8,932 nucleotides of DNA from JAYEID01 sp964581885 (GCA_964581885.1 CAZOPS010000029.1:1-8932); one strand, 5' to 3'; positions 1 through 5,939 are shown, counted from the first letter of the stretch. Notes: generated by a model from the letters alone, not told the origin. Program-made: numbers and translations.

Positions 1-221
1 AAAAGCTACTTGACGGTACCGTAGTTAAAGAAGGGGAAATCCTTGGGTACCGCTGCATTGGTGACTGTGACTTTTCAGTGATTTTTACACGAGAAGGCCA
101 AGCGCCTCGTTGTTATCTTGAGAACTGTAACAGCTTACTTGTTCCGCACTTTAGTAAGCGTGGGTTCTTAGTAGGTGCTCACTGTCCTATGCATCCCCAA
201 TCTGAAGTTAGCGTTCTCTAG
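1..221 (+). CDS. 3' end of an unrecognised Cys/His-rich (zinc-ribbon-like) protein
   Basis: A reading frame is open from the window edge (first full codon at base 3) for 72 codons to a TAG at 219-221, and a clean intrinsic terminator follows 14 bases later, which supports this being the true end of a gene. Counting from the first visible residue, it has Cys18-x3-Cys22, Cys37-x4-Cys42 and a late His60-Cys61-x2-His64 cluster. That spacing suggests a small metal-binding fold, perhaps a treble-clef or ribbon type, but I cannot assign a family. The stretch before the first Cys (DGTVVKEGEILGYRC) looks like a beta-rich lead-in. The N-terminus lies outside the window, so total length, start and any upstream domains are unknown. 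No signal peptide or membrane segment is visible in the part seen. Confidence 0.6.
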   Translation, partial: KLLDGTVVKEGEILGYRCIGDCDFSVIFTREGQAPRCYLENCNSLLVPHFSKRGFLVGAHCPMHPQSEVSVL

Positions 222-235
222 TCACTGTTGAAATC

Positions 236-274
236 AAAGCCCTGAGCTTGACCTAAGGCCTCAGGGCTTTTTTT
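236..274 (+). terminator. Intrinsic terminator of the partial Cys/His protein gene
   Basis: A perfect 11-bp stem, AAAGCCCTGAG at 236-246 with CTCAGGGCTTT at 260-270, has a 13-nt loop and runs into seven T's at 268-274. It lies 14 bases after the TAG at 221. Read on the minus strand the same stem is followed only by a weak T-rich stretch, so it could slow transcripts from the hydrolase gene but is best assigned to the + strand. Confidence 0.9.
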
Positions 275-287
275 ATGACCCTAGCTA

Positions 288-361
288 CTATATTCTTTGA
301 CAATATAGCCTTCTCCGAAACTGTTACGCATACCCGGGATTTTCTTAGAGGAGGTTTCGGA
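288..361. other. Two small inverted repeats in the spacer before the hydrolase stop
   Basis: CTATATT (288-294) pairs with AATATAG (302-308) around a 7-nt loop. TCCGAAAC (314-321) pairs with GTTTCGGA (354-361) around a 32-nt loop. Neither is followed by a T-tract on either strand. They sit 3' of the minus-strand hydrolase gene and could form the 3' end of its mRNA, but this is only positional. I see no gene in the spacer. Confidence 0.3.
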
Positions 362-385
362 AACAAATAAGCTTGCGTGGTTGGT

Positions 386-1495
386 TCAACGTTTTCTTAG
401 ATTAGTGATGAAGAAATCTACAGTTTGTTGCATTGCTAACGAAAAATCTGGGCTACTAATATTGTGGCCGCCTTGTGCATATTCATGAAGTTCAACTGAA
501 ACATTAGAATTATCTAAATAATTTTTTATATTTCTACTATAATCAATTGGAGCTACAGAATCGTTAATAGCGTGGTGAAGCTGGATTTCAGATTTAATAT
601 CAGGTAAATAATTAAGTGGTGAAACCTTGCTCCAGAAATCACTTTCTAAGTCAAAGCTACCATGAGTTTCAAATAATGCCCGTCGATAGCTCCGTCTTGG
701 AGCATCTTGGCTTGGTGGTTGGTAAGAATCATCATCAATACCGTAATCCACAAAGTCTTGGTAAGTAAAAACTGTACCTGCCCATACAACTGCTGCAGGG
801 ATATCTGGCTTCACCACCAGACTTCGCAAAATAATGTTTCCAGCCATACTGTGCCCCCACAATCCTATTTTGTTAGGGTTTACAATATCCAAATTTTGCA
901 GCGCCACATAAGCACTTAACGTATCTATGACATAATCAGAAGAATAATAGGCGCCATTTGGTTCACCCTCGGACTCTCCATGACCTCTTAAATCAATTTT
1001 AAAAACAACAAAACCATTTCTTGCTAAATAATCCACATATTCCTCATACCGTTCGCTAGTTTGGTACCTGCTTGGTGGGATGTATCCGTGAATGAAAATT
1101 ATCGCTGGCCAACCATCCTCTGGAGCTTCCCCTTTTGGTCTAGTAAGAAGCGCATTAATTTTTATTTGGTCCGATGTGTAACTAGTTAGGTACGATATAT
1201 AGCTACTGTTTTGTGAAAGTGCCTCTAAATTTCCAACATCACTCTGATAATTTCTTTGTCGCAGATAGGGGATCGTCAGTTCTTCAAAAGCACTGTTAGC
1301 TGGATCTTCGGGTTTTTCAGAAGACGTTGGGTTATTTACAATACCCGTATCTTCAAAGGGGTTTATTTCTGGCTGGTTTTGATCCTCACTGGCAAGCCTG
1401 AACTTCCTAAACTCAAACCCAGCAAAAACTAAGAAAATTACTAGCAAAATAAAAAACTTACTTTTTTTAAAACCTACTCCATTTAATAAATTCAT
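386..1495 (-). CDS. Membrane-anchored alpha/beta hydrolase (acyl esterase/dipeptidyl-peptidase-like)
   Basis: This 369-residue serine hydrolase has one N-terminal hydrophobic segment (about residues 14-28) after a short basic start, so it is probably tethered to the cytoplasmic membrane with the catalytic domain outside. A polar linker (about 35-72) precedes the alpha/beta-hydrolase fold (about 105-367). Visible catalytic parts are the oxyanion-hole His136-Gly137, the nucleophile elbow G-H-S-M-A-G with Ser216, the acid Asp312 in HAINDSVAP, and His344 in GGHN. The strand-turn DLRGHGESEG (168-177) is typical of the prolyl-oligopeptidase/dienelactone hydrolase branch. The substrate (ester or peptide) cannot be told from sequence. 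Length is normal for an anchored single-domain enzyme. The start is an ATG with no Shine-Dalgarno; a promoter lies right against it. The stop is TGA. It is a single-gene unit, divergent from the DUF389 gene. Confidence 0.9.
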   Translation of the reverse strand: MNLLNGVGFKKSKFFILLVIFLVFAGFEFRKFRLASEDQNQPEINPFEDTGIVNNPTSSEKPEDPANSAFEELTIPYLRQRNYQSDVGNLEALSQNSSYISYLTSYTSDQIKINALLTRPKGEAPEDGWPAIIFIHGYIPPSRYQTSERYEEYVDYLARNGFVVFKIDLRGHGESEGEPNGAYYSSDYVIDTLSAYVALQNLDIVNPNKIGLWGHSMAGNIILRSLVVKPDIPAAVVWAGTVFTYQDFVDYGIDDDSYQPPSQDAPRRSYRRALFETHGSFDLESDFWSKVSPLNYLPDIKSEIQLHHAINDSVAPIDYSRNIKNYLDNSNVSVELHEYAQGGHNISSPDFSLAMQQTVDFFITNLRKR

Positions 1496-1505
1496 AGCAA
1501 AAAAA

Positions 1506-1534
1506 ATCTTATCCTACTTAACCACTTTGGTCAA
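1506..1534 (-). promoter_or_regulatory. Sigma70-type promoter of the hydrolase gene, nearly leaderless
   Basis: On the minus strand a -35 box TTGACC (1534-1529; 5 of 6 consensus bases) is followed after exactly 17 nt by a -10 box TAAGAT (1511-1506; 4 of 6). Only 10 nt separate the -10 from the ATG at 1495, so transcription would begin about 3-5 nt before the start codon. No Shine-Dalgarno could fit in such a leader, and none is seen. Confidence 0.55.
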
Positions 1535-1607
1535 TTTTACGCAAGTTAGAAATAGTCTCTATGTCATTTCCCAAACCCTATGGATTTTCTCCTAGTTTGT
1601 TTGCTAA

Positions 1608-1613
1608 CATAAT
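1608..1613 (+). promoter_or_regulatory. Possible -10 box for the DUF389 gene
   Basis: CATAAT matches the -10 consensus at 5 of 6 positions and would give a leader of about 30 nt before the ATG at 1651. No convincing -35 box lies 16-18 nt upstream and no TGn extension is present, so this is tentative. The bases before the ATG (GTAAGCAGAG) hold only a poor Shine-Dalgarno. Confidence 0.25.
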
Positions 1614-1650
1614 GTCAGCATCAAACAATTGTCAGTAACTGTAAGCAGAG

Positions 1651-2283
1651 ATGGCTATTTGGAACAATTTTGAGATAATTGAAAGAGCAGAGCTGGAAGC
1701 TTCGTATAAAAACCTGGTTGAAAAAGCGAAGCTTGATTTTGACTATGCTTTTCTATCTCTTGCTGGGTTAGCAACTTGTGTGTTAGGACTCTCTGTTAAT
1801 TCTAGTCCAATTGTTATTGGAGCTATGATTATTGCACCTCTTTTAAACTCCGTTTTAGTCTTACCAGCAGCTCTTGTTTGGAAAGATAGGAGGCTATTTC
1901 TTAAAAACCTAAGAAATTTGCTTATTGAACTTATTGTTGGAGTTATCTTTTGCCTACTTCTTGCTTATATTCTTGGTATAAATCTACAAGAAATGGATCT
2001 GGTCTCGGCACTAGGACAAAATATTTTTATTTATTTCCTGGTCGCAACTATTGCAGGTTCTTCTGCAGCATTAAGTCTTTTCTGGCCTAGTGTTTCGGAA
2101 CAATTAACTGGAGTTGCTGTGTCTGTGGCCTTAGTTCCACCTATTGCAATTATGGGAATTTCACTTGCTAGTGGGAGCAAGGGAATTCTCCTAAACGCAA
2201 CCGCAAACCTGTTTCTAAACTTGACAGGAATAATCATCGGAGCCTATTTAATTCTAAAATTTATTAAAAACCGGTCTGATTAG
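1651..2283 (+). CDS. DUF389 family integral membrane protein
   Basis: A 210-residue, very hydrophobic protein. After a 30-residue amphipathic N-terminus it has about five or six membrane segments: roughly 33-50, 53-76, 88-110, 122-145, 152-173 and 183-204. Two stretches are diagnostic of DUF389 (the short, TIGR00341-like form): VNSSPIVIGAMIIAPLLNSV near residues 49-68 and GVAVSVALVPPIAIMGI near 154-170, each a Gly/Pro-broken helix. The family's biochemical role is unknown. This copy is the minimal membrane core, without the larger soluble domains of some relatives. The ATG start is chosen because the N-terminal amphipathic stretch is usual for the family. The gene diverges from the hydrolase gene and its stop lies 12 bases from the converging HAD gene stop. 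Confidence 0.88.
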   Translation: MAIWNNFEIIERAELEASYKNLVEKAKLDFDYAFLSLAGLATCVLGLSVNSSPIVIGAMIIAPLLNSVLVLPAALVWKDRRLFLKNLRNLLIELIVGVIFCLLLAYILGINLQEMDLVSALGQNIFIYFLVATIAGSSAALSLFWPSVSEQLTGVAVSVALVPPIAIMGISLASGSKGILLNATANLFLNLTGIIIGAYLILKFIKNRSD

Positions 2284-2295
2284 CACAGAAGCTAA

Positions 2296-2922
2296 CTAAT
2301 CCAAAAGTGTGCTAAGTAATTCTCTTGGTGTATCTACTACAAACGTGGGATTGCTTTGAATTAAAAGTTCCCTCTTGTTATATCCCCACGTTACAGCTAT
2401 TACATCAACACCAGCTTTTTTTGCGTTTTCAACATCTCGTAATTCATCCCCAACGTAAACAACCTCATTGCGATTTAAGTTAAATCTTTTCAAAGTTCTC
2501 CCCAAAGTCCTACTTTTGCTAAAAACGCTGGGTACAGAAACAACAAAAGTAAACACTTCCAAATTGTGCCCATTTAAAAAAATCCGGACATTTTTCTCCG
2601 AATTAGTTGTTAGGATTCCCAATTCGATATTATTTTCAACTAATTTACTTAAAACATCTGAAATTTGGGGGAAGGGCTCTGCTTCTTTAATTTTGTCCTG
2701 AAAAATGTCTCGCCCTTTTCTAATTAAAAAGGGTATTCGCCACGGCATAATTTTATAATTTTTTATTAATTCCTTTGCTCCTCTTGCACGGTAAGCTTTT
2801 ATATCCTTCTCAGACAATTCTTTTTGTCCAAAATCCTCGCTAAGCTCCCTTAGTGTATTGCAAAAGATAGAAAAAGTATCTGCTATTGTTCCATCAAAGT
2901 CAAAAATTACAGTTTCATACAT
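2296..2922 (-). CDS. HAD-family hydrolase, phosphoglycolate phosphatase-like
   Basis: A 208-residue soluble enzyme with all four HAD motifs in order: motif I DFDGT with nucleophile Asp8 and acid Asp10, motif II ILTTNS with Thr106, motif III Lys136 in FSKSRT, and motif IV GDELRD with metal-binding Asp159 and Asp163. A helical cap (about residues 15-80) inserted after motif I makes it subfamily I, closest in layout to the Gph/PGP phosphatases that remove phosphate from small metabolites such as 2-phosphoglycolate. Members of this group vary in substrate, so I do not give a gene symbol. Motif III is less typical than the usual K-P and should be treated as an assignment by position. The ATG start has no Shine-Dalgarno and a -10-like box just upstream. 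It is a single-gene unit. Confidence 0.88.
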   Translation of the reverse strand: MYETVIFDFDGTIADTFSIFCNTLRELSEDFGQKELSEKDIKAYRARGAKELIKNYKIMPWRIPFLIRKGRDIFQDKIKEAEPFPQISDVLSKLVENNIELGILTTNSEKNVRIFLNGHNLEVFTFVVSVPSVFSKSRTLGRTLKRFNLNRNEVVYVGDELRDVENAKKAGVDVIAVTWGYNKRELLIQSNPTFVVDTPRELLSTLLD

Positions 2923-2928
2923 ATTTTA

Positions 2929-2934
2929 ATAATA
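2929..2934 (-). promoter_or_regulatory. -10 box directly before the HAD gene start
   Basis: TATTAT on the minus strand (5 of 6 consensus) ends 6 nt before the ATG at 2922, which would put the transcription start on or next to the A of the start codon. No good -35 box is seen 16-18 nt upstream. A weaker alternative -10 (TATACC, 2956-2951) would give a leader of about 24 nt. In neither case is a Shine-Dalgarno present. Confidence 0.35.
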
Positions 2935-2970
2935 CACTACTAATAGCTGAGGTATAGAACTTTAATAAAA

Positions 2971-3008
2971 ATAACAAAGAACTGTGAAGTAGTTCTGCTT
3001 CACGTTAT
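2971..3008. other. Bulged hairpin in the gene-poor region upstream of the HAD gene
   Basis: GTGAAG (2984-2989) pairs with CTTCAC (2998-3003), and the stem extends outward with ATAAC (2971-2975) against GTTAT (3004-3008), leaving an 8-nt bulge. A competing fold pairs AGAACT (2978-2983) with AGTTCT (2991-2996). On the minus strand a T-rich run follows, so it might be a weak terminator for read-through toward the HAD promoter. Its role is uncertain. Confidence 0.3.
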
Positions 3009-3214
3009 TTGTCAAAAAAATTAATCCCGTAATAGATGTAGATATCCCCCTACTTAATAAGAAGTGATGAAAGATATAAGTGTAGCCTAATTTTCTAAAG
3101 TAGCAATGGTCTTTAAACAATTAGAAGCAGAGCTAGGTGAGTTTGTATCTTAAGATAGTGGGGTATGACTTATCGTAAGAAACAGGAAGGAAAGGTAAAG
3201 CCATACCCCTTTTT
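3009..3214 (+). ncRNA. Candidate structured RNA: long imperfect hairpin plus terminator
   Basis: No convincing protein gene lies in 2923-3237, but the + strand folds well. An outer helix pairs 3042-3056 with 3151-3166 (14 of 15 positions paired, one bulged A). An inner helix pairs 3072-3089 with 3134-3150. A distal stem pairs TTCTAA (3093-3098) with TTAGAA (3121-3126). Five of the pairs are G-U on the + strand and would be A-C mismatches on the other strand, which points to + strand transcription. A terminator-like stem and T-run end at 3214. TTGTCA at 3009-3014 is a good -35 box, but the -10 (near 3030-3038) is poor. The expected RNA is about 170 nt from about 3044. The rod-like shape and size recall 6S RNA, but I see no sequence signature that proves it. 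Confidence 0.4.
3160..3214 (+). terminator. Terminator-like stem with a short T-run
   Basis: GGGGTATG (3160-3167) pairs perfectly with CATACCCC (3202-3209), followed by five T's at 3210-3214. The 34-nt loop is long for a terminator but contains a small stem, CTTA/TAAG at 3169-3172 and 3176-3179. The left arm is also part of the outer helix of the candidate RNA, so the two folds exclude each other. Confidence 0.5.
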
Positions 3215-3237
3215 GAACGCTCAGTTGATGTCTAACT

Positions 3238-3492
3238 CTATTCTGATTTTGGGGTACCAAACGGAAATCTGCTGCACCAGAGCTGGCTGTCTTGGATAAA
3301 ATAATAATCTCCTCTAACACGTTTAAAATTACTAATTTTTTTCCCAGTCTGATCGTCTATGGGAGGACTGTCGTCAATTCTAACAATCCAATTAGTACCG
3401 TGATAACCAACAATCTGTACTAGACGAGCTTTTCCGTCCGATAGCGCATCCAAGCCAATACTTTTCTTCCCCGATCTTTTGATTTTTCGCAT
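3238..3492 (-). CDS. Small hypothetical protein, 84 residues
   Basis: I do not recognise a family. The protein has a very basic N-terminus (about residues 2-10, MRKIKRSGKK), then alternating hydrophobic and polar residues that look like a small beta-barrel or beta-sheet domain (KARLVQIVGYHGTNWIVRID at about 22-41, and GDYYFIQDSQLWCSRF near 61-76). There is no signal peptide, membrane segment or metal-binding cluster; a single Cys sits in the last strand. The basic tail followed by a compact beta domain would suit nucleic-acid binding, but that is a guess. It is judged real because the ATG at 3492 has a strong Shine-Dalgarno (AAAGGGG) six bases upstream and an extended -10 promoter lies about 60 bases upstream. 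It is a single gene, with no paired neighbour. Confidence 0.65.
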   Translation of the reverse strand: MRKIKRSGKKSIGLDALSDGKARLVQIVGYHGTNWIVRIDDSPPIDDQTGKKISNFKRVRGDYYFIQDSQLWCSRFPFGTPKSE

Positions 3493-3551
3493 CTTGGCCC
3501 CTTTCTTTAGCTCATAGACCAGAAAGTAAAGAAGCTAATTACCTATTGTAT

Positions 3552-3560
3552 AGTATACCA
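3552..3560 (-). promoter_or_regulatory. Extended -10 promoter of the 84-residue gene
   Basis: On the minus strand TGG (3560-3558) directly precedes TATACT (3557-3552), an extended -10 element with 5 of 6 consensus bases. No good -35 box is present at 16-18 nt, which extended -10 promoters can do without. The predicted leader is about 50 nt and contains the Shine-Dalgarno AAAGGGG near the start. Confidence 0.45.
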
Positions 3561-3617
3561 AAGTCACATCTAAAATCTTCCACCAAAGAAGTTTTTTTGC
3601 TTAAACCTTGTTAACGA

Positions 3618-3651
3618 CCTTCCGAAGCGCCGTGGTGCCACGGCCGTAAGG
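3618..3651. repeat. GC-rich imperfect palindrome in an AT-rich spacer
   Basis: GCCGTGG (3629-3635) pairs with CCACGGC (3638-3644) over a 2-nt loop. The stem continues outward, with one 4-base bulge, through CG/CG and CCTT/AAGG (3618-3621 with 3648-3651). The block and the GC-rich bases after it (to about 3662) stand out sharply from the surrounding AT-rich sequence. No T-tract follows on either strand, so it is not a standard terminator, although it lies between the stop of the 347-residue gene and the promoter of the 84-residue gene. A REP-like dispersed palindrome is plausible. A perfect 14-bp AT-only palindrome at 3670-3683 lies just beyond it. Confidence 0.5.
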
Positions 3652-3760
3652 CTGCGGGGCTCCAAATTCAATAATTAATTATTTCCATATGAGATCTAAA
3701 AATTAAGAATTGACTTGGAAAATGCAGTTACGGAAGTTTAAGCTTGTTACAGTTGGAAGA

Positions 3761-4804
3761 TTAGGATGCGATGTTCTTTTCAGAGGTTTTTGAAATAAAT
3801 CCACCAACAAGCAGCGCTATTCCGAGGAGCAGTAAAACACCACTAAATATTAGTAGGCGAGCAGTAATAGTATTAAGTGCTAATTTCAAAGGTTTGTCTA
3901 CCACTTCAATTAATATTCGAGGATTCTCAAAGTCTGAAGCTTCCAAACCCCTCTGGTAAAGGTTTGGAACTAAAGTTCTTGCAACAGGAACCATCACTAG
4001 TGCAACTAAGCTAGGAATTACCCAAATTGAACCTAGCGTCAGGAGTTTGTTTCTAAGCTTAGGAACAAGCAAAAATATAATTAGGGAAATTGTTAAGAGC
4101 AAAATAACAAAATAGAGTGGGACTCTTGCAAAATGTTTATAACCACTTTGAATAGTTTCAACTTCTTTTTCACTAATATTTATCAAATCTTTAGAACTAA
4201 CTGTTCCTTCTTGCAAAAGTTCATTTTGTGTTAACTCCTTTTCCAGTTCTATCTCCATTTGCGCCTCCATCTGATTTAGGGCTTGGTCACTGAAAAAGCT
4301 AGGACGGCATCCAGCTTCCATAGGGTCAAACGTACTGGGCTGAATTGCAGCTTCCTGGGCCGGAGTACATTGGGGTAAATTTCGGATGCGGCTTTTAAAA
4401 CTTTGGCTAATTGCTGTAACAATTACATCTTTTCTGTCAGCTATGTCTATTTCAAAATCTGGAATTTGAGTTTCACCTTCCAAAAATAAGTAGGAAGCAT
4501 CCAGAATATTTTCAACATTCCCTTCCAGCCAACTTGGTTCTAAAACTTCGGTAATAGCTGTATCCAAGGTATCCTCACCCAAGGGCATTTCGCCTGCATC
4601 ACCCTGAGCTTCAATCAAAGTTCCAACCGCACTAGGAACATTTTCATAGGCTTGCCCCTCTTTGAGCCAACTCTTTAGATTCTTGGGGCTATTTAAAGTG
4701 GTGGAAACAGAGGAAGCAGTTAGTCCAACAATAATTACAAGCACAAGAAAAATACCAAAAATAATGGAGAGAAACCAGCGGAGAATTTTAGAAAATTTAC
4801 TCAC
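3761..4804 (-). CDS. Hypothetical membrane protein with a large outer domain, four predicted TM helices
   Basis: I do not recognise the family. Of 347 residues, TM1 spans about 8-30, a large polar acidic domain about 31-227, TM2 about 228-247, TM3 about 257-276, a loop about 277-316, and TM4 about 317-337. With the basic N-terminus inside, the 200-residue domain would be extracellular. It contains a Cys146...Cys166 pair flanked by Pro (PQCTPAQ and GCRPSF), which suits a disulphide, and a Glu/Gln-rich helical stretch (175-220) before TM2. The layout suggests a surface or signal-relay protein, but no catalytic motif is seen. The start is GTG at 4804: a TAA lies directly upstream in frame, and AAAGG lies 11 nt before the GTG. 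It has its own promoter and is the only gene of its unit. Confidence 0.75.
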   Translation of the reverse strand: MSKFSKILRWFLSIIFGIFLVLVIIVGLTASSVSTTLNSPKNLKSWLKEGQAYENVPSAVGTLIEAQGDAGEMPLGEDTLDTAITEVLEPSWLEGNVENILDASYLFLEGETQIPDFEIDIADRKDVIVTAISQSFKSRIRNLPQCTPAQEAAIQPSTFDPMEAGCRPSFFSDQALNQMEAQMEIELEKELTQNELLQEGTVSSKDLINISEKEVETIQSGYKHFARVPLYFVILLLTISLIIFLLVPKLRNKLLTLGSIWVIPSLVALVMVPVARTLVPNLYQRGLEASDFENPRILIEVVDKPLKLALNTITARLLIFSGVLLLLGIALLVGGFISKTSEKNIAS

Positions 4805-4861
4805 TTACGCAAATGCCTTTCTGACAATTAATTATTAATAAACTAACCTAAATACATTATT

Positions 4862-4890
4862 AATATACAGGATTAAATTTTAGAATTCAA
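4862..4890 (-). promoter_or_regulatory. Sigma70-type promoter of the 347-residue membrane protein gene
   Basis: On the minus strand TTGAAT (4890-4885) and TATATT (4867-4862; 5 of 6 consensus) are separated by exactly 17 nt. The expected start near 4855 gives a leader of about 50 nt carrying AAAGG before the GTG. The same -35 sequence, TTGAAT, recurs in the promoter of the 196-residue gene. Confidence 0.55.
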
Positions 4891-4998
4891 ACACTACAAC
4901 CTTTTTTCTTATTTGGTTATTAGTGTAGTCTTAAATCAAATAATTAGCACAATGTTAAAAGATTTTTTGATGTGGAAAGAAGAAGGAAGAGAGGCAGT

Positions 4999-5056
4999 AA
5001 AAAAACCATTTAGGGCTCCTTTTTAGCTTATAAATAAAGCATCGAGGAGCCCTAAA
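4999..5056 (-). terminator. Intrinsic terminator of the protease-DUF5667 operon
   Basis: A perfect 12-bp stem pairs TTTAGGGCTCCT (5009-5020) with AGGAGCCCTAAA (5045-5056) around a 24-nt AT-rich loop. On the minus strand it is followed, after three bases, by seven T's (5005-4999). It starts 37 bases after the TAG of the DUF5667 gene. The + strand shows no T-run after the stem. Confidence 0.85.
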
Positions 5057-5092
5057 AGTATAAATTCTAGTAAACCAGTCAGATACGTGCTA

Positions 5093-5923
5093 CTACCGAC
5101 CAGGTATCACTTCTGGGGCAGCTTGGGGTGAAGCACTTTCCGCCCCACTAGAATCTGTTTCCGGCTCACCAGAATCTGTTTCCGGCTCACCAATATCAAC
5201 CGGAGGACCTTGTTCTTCCCCGCTCTCTTGCGGAATGCTAGGAGCCTGAGATTCGTCCTCTGACTCGCTGCCGGGTCCTACACCTTCCGGAGCTTGTGAA
5301 GGAAGTTGCTGTTGTAATTCTTCGCGTTTTCTTTGGATTCTTTCCATAATTTCTTGCCTCTTTTCACCAGAAACGGCTTCCAACGCTTCACTCTGTCCAC
5401 GTGAACTCTCTTCCATTGCACTTTGAATACTTTGCTTTGCCTCTTCAGGAACGCTTTCATATACATCAGTAAGAACCTGCTGGTGAATACTGGTACTCCT
5501 ATCCACCAAATTTTCTAGAGCCTCGTCTATATCGCCACCCTCTTTTGCAGTCTGTGAAAGAATTCCCGCGGCGTTACCTATCATTTTTCCATATTCCTGA
5601 GCTGCTTCCGCAGCTAGATCATCTTTTCCTTTTTCTGCCATAGCCTGCGCTTCAGCAAGCCTTTTTTCGCCAATTGAAATTGATCTGTTTACCTTGGCTT
5701 CCGCACTAAATGCAAAAAACATACCAACTCGATCACTTAACCGGGACAAAAAATAGAAGGGACTATCTGGATAAATAGTCGGCTCTGGGAGCTGATACTC
5801 GCTTTCTTCATTTGTTGTTGTATCAGTAGTATCTTCGGTCTGAGCCTTAACTGCAACATTACTTGAAACGAATATCCCCACTGCACATACTGCAAGAAGA
5901 ATAAATGTTTTTATCTTTGTCAT
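5093..5923 (-). CDS. Secreted DUF5667-domain protein
   Basis: From the ATG at 5923 the protein has 276 residues. A signal peptide (basic start, hydrophobic core about 7-22) probably ends at VKA27|Q28. A Thr/Glu-rich linker leads to the DUF5667 domain, recognised from YPDSPFYFLSRLSDR (51-65), then a run of amphipathic helices with EKRLAEAQAMAEKGK (86-100) and further helices to about 205. The C-terminal 70 residues are Pro/Glu/Ser-rich, acidic and probably disordered, with GEPETDS duplicated at 245-258. The family has no known biochemical role. A longer frame exists with a TTG start at 5953, but the ATG at 5923 is preferred: AAAGGGGGTGAA sits ideally upstream, directly behind the protease stop codon, and the signal peptide then begins normally. 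It is second in an operon with the S8 protease (16-nt gap), which argues for translational coupling and a shared extracytoplasmic task. Confidence 0.85.
   Translation of the reverse strand: MTKIKTFILLAVCAVGIFVSSNVAVKAQTEDTTDTTTNEESEYQLPEPTIYPDSPFYFLSRLSDRVGMFFAFSAEAKVNRSISIGEKRLAEAQAMAEKGKDDLAAEAAQEYGKMIGNAAGILSQTAKEGGDIDEALENLVDRSTSIHQQVLTDVYESVPEEAKQSIQSAMEESSRGQSEALEAVSGEKRQEIMERIQRKREELQQQLPSQAPEGVGPGSESEDESQAPSIPQESGEEQGPPVDIGEPETDSGEPETDSSGAESASPQAAPEVIPGR
5150..5191 (-). repeat. Perfect 21-bp tandem duplication within the DUF5667 gene
   Basis: Bases 5150-5170 are repeated exactly at 5171-5191, in frame, giving two copies of the heptapeptide GEPETDS in the disordered acidic tail. Identity at the DNA level, including third codon positions, suggests a recent slippage or duplication event. 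Confidence 0.9.
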
Positions 5924-5927
5924 TTTA

Positions 5928-5939
5928 TTCACCCCCTTT
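5928..5939 (-). promoter_or_regulatory. Shine-Dalgarno that fixes the DUF5667 start
   Basis: AAAGGGGGTGAA on the minus strand differs from the ideal AAGGAGGTGA core at one position. It begins right after the protease TAG (5942-5940) and lies a few bases before the ATG at 5923. A ribosome ending the protease could re-initiate here. Confidence 0.8.

Noticed and set aside
297..330. + strand promoter from TTGACA at 297-302
   Set aside because: No -10 box lies at 15-19 nt and no + strand gene follows; the box is part of a small hairpin loop.
2281..2314. TAGCAC/GTGCTA inverted repeat between the converging DUF389 and HAD genes as a bidirectional terminator
   Set aside because: Only 6 bp with a 22-nt loop and no T-tract on either strand.
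3181..3202. SRP RNA signature suggested by GGAAGGAA
   Set aside because: The surrounding conserved SRP helix 8 bases and pairing are missing.
3133..3204. 23-codon minus-strand frame downstream of the 84-residue gene
   Set aside because: The G-rich run is directly against the ATG, too close to serve as a Shine-Dalgarno, and the frame lies in the structured RNA candidate.
3165..3299. 44-codon + strand frame beginning MTYRKKQEGK
   Set aside because: It runs through the terminator stem and then antisense through the end of the 84-residue gene; there is no Shine-Dalgarno.
3610..3662. Integron attC-like or tRNA-like element at the GC-rich palindrome
   Set aside because: The right-hand GTTRRRY core is absent, no cloverleaf can be built, and no integrase or cassette is nearby.
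4952..5026. 24-codon + strand frame (MLKDFLMWKEE...)
   Set aside because: No ribosome binding site or promoter, and it ends inside the minus-strand terminator.
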